NCBI RefSeq assembly: GCF_905220415.1
Contig: NC_059552.1
Span: 3,859,001 to 3,923,000 of the forward strand
Source: Colias croceus
Taxonomy: Eukaryota > Arthropoda > Insecta > Lepidoptera > Pieridae
Length of the DNA: 64,000 nucleotides
Direction: 5' to 3'
Both the position numbers and the translations under genes were made by a program. The notes under the pieces were generated by a model, which was not told the DNA's origin, did no database searches, and saw nothing but the letters and a program-made list of their open reading frames with translations. This document shows positions 55,898-64,000 of the stretch, one piece after another. Position 1 is the stretch's first letter. Every line of letters starts with the position of its first letter.

Positions 55898-58800
55898 CAA
55901 ATGGGCGAATCTACTGAGCCACATTACAAGTTGAGAGTTCTAATTACCTTCACTTTACCTACTTCACTATTTTTAACCTAATTCCTATTGTTCTATTTTA
56001 AGGAATGAATGTTACCTCGTGTTTTATTTTAAACTAATGATGGCCACGATTTTATTCCCTAATAAAAATAAATATTTTAAAATTTAATAAAATATTTTAA
56101 AATTTTACTTACTTAAATATAACTTGTTGTCCTTTTTAATAAATGTTGTATACTTCTACTATTTTATATCAAAAATGTAAAATTAACAACGCAATGTTCG
56201 ATTCAGTTTTTCAAGACCAAACCCTTCTAAATACGTTCAAGTAAAATTCGCTAACAATATATAAGTATTGAATTAGTGAACCCGTCCGTTCATTAACCCC
56301 TCAACGACCTTGATAAGTAGATTTGGAAAGGTCTACAAGAAATATTTGGAATTTTTGTAACAGTAATCTTTTAGGTCCTACTTTAGGATGTATTTGCCTC
56401 GTTTTTGAACCTCCGACTGATTTCACAAGTGTACCCACTGCCCATATTAACATAATGAACTCATTTATTTTATTTATATCAAGGATGCAGCGAGAAATGT
56501 AAGATGCCGCTTTTTAAAACACTGAATTTTTGTAAATCAGTTAGCAGCAGTTGCTAAGGAAAACGCTAAATCCTTTTCTTTTAATTCCCATGGGTTTAAC
56601 CGATGTTAATCTTATACTTATAAACTTCGATAAAAACGTGTAACCATTTTCTATATCCTAAAAATCAAGCTGAGTTAAAAACGAACTTGCGTATTTATTA
56701 TACTTGTGTTTTTATTTATTTTCAATTCGACGTTGCATCATAAATATAAAAATAACATGCGCCCAAATCAGATAAGCCTAGTGGGGAATGTCGAAAATAA
56801 ATCACTTATAATTATCTTCTTTTTCAATTTACCGTAGAAACATTAAGAAGCGGTTACACGACTAATTAACATAATACTAGACAATTCCATTTGTCACATT
56901 TGTCAAATATTAGCGGTTCATCAAATAGGAAGAATCCCAGCGAAATAAATTAATTAACGTTGTCTTAATAAAACAGTGTTTCTCAAACTGTGAAACCGGA
57001 CCGTAAAAAATCATACTAGGACTAATTGCTTTAGTTTATGTTCTTAAACACATGTATAGGGTATGCTCTATCATTTATCTAAATCCAATCTATAAGGCAG
57101 TAAGTCACATAGTAAAGTACAATAACGATTACCTACTAGCGTACCCACAGTAAGTAATTTATTTAACTTAAAAACTCTACCCTTTTAATTTTCTACTCTT
57201 GATTTCCTATTAAAATGTTAAGAACCACTGTAACAAACGAACGTACATATAAACTTTACTGTAAATTGATTATTAAACCCAAGTTTATCAGGTGTGAAAT
57301 AAATCAAAACAAATTAACAAACGTCTATCCTATTCCGACTAGTGTTAAAATTATAAATATGTAAACAAGTGAATGAATCACCGAGTTCATTGACATCACA
57401 AAACCAGTTACAAAATTACTATATTTTAACGTGCAAATGTTTTGGTCCGTCAAAATATATGGCACTGTTCTGCGAACTTGTGAATACAGCCGCCATGAAT
57501 TTTAAAAATAGGTCAAAAATATTTAAGCCGATAAAACTGATCCGCATTCCTTACTGTTTCTACTAGTCTTAAATATTAACGTCTTTTAAATAAACCAATT
57601 TAGGTAAATTCTTTAAAAGATTATATGATTATAATATTATGATGAAGATTAGCTCAACTATAGATTTTTCGTAGCGTACCTATTGTGATTGTATATATCG
57701 TTCAACTTATTGGGAAAAACTTGGTTACTTCTTAATATTCTTCTTCTATTCTTTATAAAAGTATTCATGTCATTGAAGATTTTACAATGTATTTTTTTAT
57801 TAGAATGAAATTTAGCATTGCCAATTAAAAACTTAAACTACAGATTTAAAACGTGATTTATTTAAATTTATTTTACAATTTTTAGCGGTCTCTTTGTGAA
57901 TTCCGCAAAAGCATGCAGTTAACTTGAATGTTACTTATTTTCCCATATAATACCTAGCCAATTAGTATCGAAACCGAAATCGGTTGTATCTAATAACTAA
58001 CAAAGAACAATACCTCATAAGTTATAACGAAGACGTCATCTGACTGTCAAAATATAAGAGCAAGATTCGATTACAATCTCAATATCAAGTACTCGTTTTT
58101 ATGATACAAATTTGTCTTACACTCTTAATTAACACGGCAGGGTACTGATCGAGAATTGATGACGGCGCTTAACAAGAAACATAGCACTCAGTGAGTACTT
58201 AAATAATTTAAGTAACGGTATTTTTATTTCTGCAATACGCTGATGAAAATAATTTACGTGCGTTGAAACAGACCGACAGTATATTTCATTTTGCGTAGCG
58301 TAAATCAGGTAACTGAAATGTGTGGTTCGTTTTGTCAAGTTTAAATTACGCTTCGAAGAATTTCGAAAATACATTGAAAAGTGATAATATTATATTATTA
58401 AGAAATTCAGAAAGTGGATCAAATGGATTACTTCCGTAGATGTATAAATCTGTGTGTATAAATATATGATATAATAGTCCACCATGAAATTGCTCTACAT
58501 TAGATTTATATTTCGTACTACATACAGCTAGATGTTCATAAATGTTAAAAACTTCTGACATATTAATGGAAATCAAAATTTTATTACCAAATCAAATGTA
58601 CTTGAATTTTTGTATAATAGGCAACTGAAAATTGTAAAGTTCTACGCTGAAGGCTGGAGAGCCAGCAACTAGAGTTCTGCCGTTCTGCCTTCTATAGTTA
58701 CAGTTATGTAATTTTTTCAAAGGCGGAATAAAAAAGTGTTTTTTAAATAAAAATAATTTTTACAAATCTTGAAAAAATATTACAACTAGAAATCGTATCA

Positions 58801-61800
58801 GAAAAAAGCTCGTGATATTCTTAAGCAACAAAATGTTTAAGAAATTGGCCATATACATGTATTTTTATCCTCCATGTACATTGTACACTATTACCTATAT
58901 CGTGTTCTATAAAAATCGCAAGTTTATAGCCCTACGCACTATATAAAAACAAATAGGTACTGTACTACCCACATAAACTTTACCACCCTTATCACTATAT
59001 GTTAACAAGTTTCCATATACCTACGCATGTAGCTTTATCACACCCTTATACATCATTTCAGAACGATGATAATGATAAAAAATTACATCTCTGTCACTTT
59101 TGGACGTATTTAATAAATGATCATTAGTGCACATGCATCAACCGTAAAGTCGCCCATAAGAAGCTGAGTCACACATTTTTGAGGTCTCTTGTTTATTTAA
59201 TTCGACAAATATTTATATTTCCCGCATATTTTCCTTCCCGTTTAATTATTGTGAAATTGTTTTGACGCCTTACGACACTTATCCTCCTCTGTAAAAAAAG
59301 TTTACTTGTACTCTTAACAAATCTATGATTAACGGATACAATTTGCGATTTAGATGCACAATTTTAATCAATTAGTAAACATTCATTCATCTGTTTGAGT
59401 ATTTATTGAGAAATACAAAATACAAATAGTATAGAAGCGGCCTGCGGCTTCACTCAACTAACGAAAGCACTCGGACGAAAATTAGACATTTTAACTCTCT
59501 ATAGTCTATTTTCTACCTTACAATCCCTTTTAAAATATATTACTTAAATGTTAAACAAACTACGTTATCCACCGATTTATTTTTATGAATTCTTTCAAAT
59601 GCATATATTTGATATGAAATTTGTTAATATTATTTATCTGGCACAATTTAACGTCCTTATTTAATAATTTATTTCGGTATAAAACGGTTAACATTGCAAG
59701 CTTATTCTGGTTAAACAATTACATTGTTGATAAAACTCACTAACCTACTTTAAATAAAGTTTAAGTACATAAAAAGAAAAAGGTGAAAATTCCGCTCAGT
59801 CGCGACATTCCCAAGAGGTCGCCTTCAACATAACAACTTGTGATTTAGTGTAACGTTATAATGTAGGTACTTTTATCGATTTCTCACAGTTATAATATAT
59901 TCACCTTCGTGAGACATTTTAAAATAAACATTTACAATTAATTTATCTCCTTTTGAAGTGAGGGATAAAATTGTTACCCAACTTCAAAATCAGAAAAAAT
60001 TATAATTTATTTATCTATAAATCAGCCAATACATTAATTGAATAAGAGAAAGGCCCAATGAATAATAATATCAAGAAAAATGGATCAGCATTACACCATA
60101 GCTTGCTTAAAAATATAGAGTATGAAGCGTACTACTTAGCCACTTGTTGTTTACGCACTTGACTTTGCAATAATTATTGTATCACTGTGCAAATAAATAT
60201 TTGTAAATCTTTTAATTTATGTTAACGTTTCGTTGCATTTATGTAACATTGTAGGTACTTATGGTAGGTACCTACTAATGAATGCATAGATTTGACGTTT
60301 TCTAAAAGTATCCTCTAAACTCTAAAGTATAAACTTAAGTTACTATAATACTATTATTATTAACATCATCCTATTTCCCGATGACGTACATAACATTAAA
60401 ATAAACTCGACAATATATTGTAATATCCAATTAACTTATTATATTGTAAATAAATATTTGACCAACGCGTCACAGGTCAGAAACAGTTTAGTAAGTACGG
60501 TAGCCCTTACCGTTGAATAAATAAAATGCACACAATTTGGGACAAAGTAAATGCATCGTCATGACACTCAAATGTGACTCGAAGGGACCGTTAGTAACTT
60601 AATGATATTTAAAAATAAAGAAAATCTCAATAAATTCCGCAAACTGTAAGAATAAGGTTAAAATTATTTTATCGCCTTGCAATCAAGTGATTAAATTCTT
60701 ATTACCTATAAAAGATTCAAATACGACAGATACTGAATTAAGATCGAAAACAAAAGATTCGCATCGTATTGCTTAATGAAACTAATGAACGGTAAATGAA
60801 TCAGATAGCTTAAAAGGTTTTCCTCGTACATTGAAATGTGTTACAGAAAACTCAAAGCTCACATACTTTCTGCGTACTGGCAAAGTAACATAAATATATA
60901 CAGGCCTTTTTACTTTAATACCTAAAGGGCACAAGATCCGAATTGATTAATCTATTTAATAATATGTATAATAACTATGGAAGCTTATTTCATCATAAAG
61001 CATACTTTATATCAAGATTGCTCTAAAGTCTAGAGCTTATTTTTAAAATATGAGCGCATTGGTCAGTTTCGCCATATAAAAAGACGTTAAAAATTTTATG
61101 CCTTTAGTCCGTTATCCTATCGTTTACTTTTTAAATTTACAACTTTGCTGAATCTATACTTAGACTCAAACACCTATATAAAGTAATTATATTTACGTAG
61201 GTATATGTATGTGATAAAATTTCCTTTAAGATCAATGCACTCCAATATGACAAAATATTCAAATTAGTTGCCGATAATTTATTAGTCGTTTCATTAAATT
61301 TAAAACCGCAAACATTTGAAGAATGTCTTGTATTAGCGCGCCCTACAGCGTTCGCTAAGTATATGAGAGATAAAATGTTTAAAAGCATATACCTCAATAA
61401 ATAATACCATTACTTTGAAGGAAGATTAATATAATTCAATAACCATTTTTAGGGGTTCGTACATTCTATCGCATACATGCTTTATGTTTATAAGAGCCTA
61501 AACGAGTTCAGGCGGAGACATTCCAAGATAACCAAGTAACTCAATAATGTTTCGTGAAGATTCCAAACAATATATTATGGGACGAAAGCTGACGTACGCA
61601 GTAATAAACTTGGGGTTGGCCGCCTTATCTCTCAGTAAAACACACATTTTAAACTTCAATAAATATCGTTATTTTTATCAAATTTACAAAAAATTGCTTA
61701 GTTCATAATAGCTATTCTGAAAAACACATTAGAATATTATAGGTAGCATATGTACACGTATTATTCAATAATACCTGTGATAATACGCTGCAAGAAAAAT

Positions 61801-61913
61801 ATTAATTAATTTATAACGCAGTAGCATTAAATATTTGGATAACGATAATACATCGTGATACACATTGACATTTCATGATGTATTTTTTCGCTAATAACCC
61901 ACTGCAGCAATAG
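55898..61913. other. AT-rich non-coding stretch
   Basis: No recognisable gene. At 59436-59460 AAGCGGCCTGCGGCTTCACT looks like the opening of one more RTE-type fragment that then fades. Open frames at 57369-57566, 58129-58374, 58346-58576 and 61137-61397 carry no known motif. Confidence 0.45.
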
Positions 61914-62327
61914 GGTCTCGGCACACATATGGGATCGGAAAGGGATCGTAACCGTATCGCCTCGAGCCGTTCAGAATGGTTTGTATTAAACTCCCTACTG
62001 CAACGCACACTAATCGGAATAGTAACGTAATCGCCTCCCCTCGGGACAGGCTCCGAACTTGCAATTCAAGCGCTAACGGCTCATCGTCCCCGCGCTTACG
62101 TCTCTCCGTCCCCGCGCTTACGTCTCTCCGTCCACGCGCTTACGAACTTGCCGTACTTACCGTTTTTAGGCGTAACGCCGGTGTCGCCTAGCCGTAGCCG
62201 AGTTGACGTACAGGCGCTGCTGATACGCTTTCGTCACGTGCATACGGTAGGTTGACGCCTGGTTGACAGCGAGGCGAAAGGCGTTACGGTTACGATCCCT
62301 TTCCGATCCCATATGTGTGCTGAGACC
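61914..62327. mobile_element. MITE-like element with 43-bp terminal inverted repeats
   Basis: 61914-61956 (starting GGTCTCGGCACACATATGGG) and 62285-62327 are reverse complements with one mismatch, enclosing a GC-rich 414-bp unit in AT-rich DNA. The core carries a 22-bp tandem repeat (62085-62144) and many CGCTTACG/GTTACG words. No coding sequence resembles a transposase. Flanks are CAATAG on the left and TTTAATA on the right: a TA duplication is possible but the ends do not align exactly, so I leave the superfamily open. Confidence 0.75.
62085..62144 (+). repeat. 22-bp tandem repeat, about 2.7 copies
   Basis: CGTCCCCGCGCTTACGTCTC (first 20 of 22 bases) at 62085-62106 and 62107-62128 are identical; a third copy at 62129-62144 has one change (CCCC to CCAC) and then diverges. 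It lies in the core of the terminal-repeat element. Confidence 0.85.
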
Positions 62328-64000
62328 TTTAATATGAGCAATATTAGCATTTAATCGGGTCCCCAAATTGAAATGCCAGAGCTTGAGTAACCGCTAAGTG
62401 TTAATTTACTGATGCATTTAACTCAATCACAGAAAGAATTTTTAGTGGCAGCGGGAATTAGATGTCCCAGCAAATATTAATGTATAAACCCATGACATGA
62501 GATCTTGTTTTATTGTCAAGATATAAATCCACTTAGGACACGAAGATAAGCCTAAAATCGAATTATGTGCTTCATTACAACGTTGTATGACGTTAGCTTT
62601 TGACTTCATTTTAAACAAAGGTTAAATTCAAAGTTAAACTAAAATTAAACGGATGATGTGATAAATGTGATACGGGAAGGTCCGCTAATCAATTTAGATA
62701 GAATATTGTTTATGAAATATTGATCATGCATTTGATATGACTCATTTTGTAACGTGTACACGATTTTCCTTGTTATTTTTTAAATTTTAGATTGTATACG
62801 AATTATAAAGAGCGGACTGAAATATGAGAATAAGTTACAATAATATATTTAGAATATCTACAAATTATAAAGAGCAAATTGAAAGAGGGAAATCAATTTT
62901 TATGATACTCTAAAGAAAACATTAGATACTACCTATGTTTTATTATAATAAAAATAGGTATGTTTAGATGTAAGCAATTAAATCTTCTTATCAATAAATA
63001 ATTGTGCTTTTTTATTAAGTTAACAAAGAATTAAAACATACAATAAAAAATAAAGAAATTTAAGATTTATAAATTTAATAAGTGTGAAAAAATCAAATTC
63101 CCAAATCACATTTTTCAAGGATTCCAATAAAGAATTATTTTATGAGAGCTTACGCTTCACTTGGTTGGTTTCGCTTTGAATAACATTTTTCATTACTTAT
63201 TCGTTTTTTCATATCGAAAACGAACAAGTCAAAATTTCTAACGTTATAAGCTCGTTGATTGATTTTTTCGTATGTGGTTATTAAAATGAACTGATGTGTG
63301 AAACAATTTTAGTGATACATTCGAGTTACATTGATATTTTAATCTGAAGCGCTACCAGATATAATATACCTACAAAACATAAATAATATTAATCATTAAT
63401 CATATTAAATTAAAAAGCGATGTAGAGCTCTCTAAAGTTTCATATTGAATTTTATATTTTATTAAAATGCTTAGCTTCGTAACGAGTTGACCCGGAATAA
63501 AAAAGTACGAATGCGTCTTTCCTGAATACTATAGATTGCTGTTTGTGAAACTATTTTAAGGATGGGTTACGTACTTCTAAAGATTAAAAAGTCCCAAAAA
63601 ACAAACAAAATTAGACTTTACCTCTTTGTAATATTACACACGACCATTTTCTTTAGATAAGATAGATTCTTCAGTTTAAGAAAAGTTTATACAAAGACCT
63701 TCTTAGTATAAAAATAATGTAAGTATAATTGCTGTCTCCTAGATGGTGCCTATTTACTAACCACATGTCGCTTAAATACATTGCCTCCGATCTCAATATA
63801 TATCTTTCATAAACAATTACATCCAATATTATAATTACGAGATGAATAATCCGTCCACGTTTACTTATCCTTTGAATAAAGTACCGACTTGCAAACATAA
63901 TCTTGATCTCTCGATAACTTAATAAGAATATTTAATGCAACGTCTTTTGTAAAATCCGTCAAGACCTGACAAAGAAGCTTTTAACCAGTTATGGTATTTC
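62328..64000. other. AT-rich non-coding stretch to window end
   Basis: Nothing recognised. The minus-strand open frame 63671-63898 has no known motif. Confidence 0.5.

Noticed and set aside
59436..59500. Possible extra RTE fragment beginning AAGCGGCCTGCGGC
   Set aside because: Similarity fades after about 25 bases; too short for its own entry.

Overview
The window is strongly AT-rich, non-coding eukaryotic DNA that looks like an insect genome, most probably a moth or butterfly. The pointers are a Dong/R4-type retrotransposon sitting in a TAA microsatellite, R1-clade LINE ends with poly(A) tails, a TTAA-flanked piggyBac relic, the short repeat ending in GAAGTCGGTT that is very common in Lepidoptera, and RTE-like 3' fragments. 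The order-level call is inference from family memory; no host marker gene is present to prove it. I recognise no complete host protein-coding gene, rRNA or tRNA. The stretch behaves like a gene desert or the inside of very large introns.

Layout. 1-8.9 kb: AT-rich DNA with two short hairpins (2008, 6782), a LINE-tail remnant (1377) and a tiny retroposed insertion with its target-site duplication (4945-4996). 8961-10090: internally deleted piggyBac element with TTAA duplication and a broken transposase relic. 10575-10830: PIF/Harbinger-like MITE with a LINE 3' end nested in it. 12023-16633: apparently full-length Dong-like non-LTR retrotransposon with one open frame of 1352 codons holding two tandem N-terminal DNA-binding-like repeats, reverse transcriptase, a CCHC finger and a restriction-like endonuclease; TAA runs flank it. 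17-38 kb: sparse DNA with hairpins (17061, 27281, 31371), RTE-type scraps, a GAAGTCGGTT terminal-repeat element (25478-25719), a possible exon (28262) and a long foldback element (30192-30579). 38377-40680: 5'-truncated CR1/Jockey-group LINE on the minus strand whose 3' UTR was split by a GC-rich, TAA-flanked 773-bp element. 40799-40879: near-perfect palindrome. About 44.4-44.6 kb: small GC-rich island with a CRE palindrome, a CCAAT box and an NRF1-like palindrome, the best promoter candidate here. 51981-52186: RTE-type 3' end. 54401-54997 and 55717-55884: two R1-clade LINE insertions, each with its own target-site duplication and almost identical 3' ends. 61914-62327: 414-bp element with 43-bp terminal inverted repeats and an internal 22-bp tandem repeat.

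How the parts relate: this is a layered record of transposition. Three retrotransposition styles can be read directly (TAA-targeted, poly(A)/TSD, microsatellite-tailed), with cut-and-paste elements as well (TTAA, TAA, terminal inverted repeats). The most distinctive points are the intact TAA-targeting element, the second TAA-flanked GC-rich element of unknown affiliation, and an excess of perfect short-loop inverted repeats that no element family I know explains.
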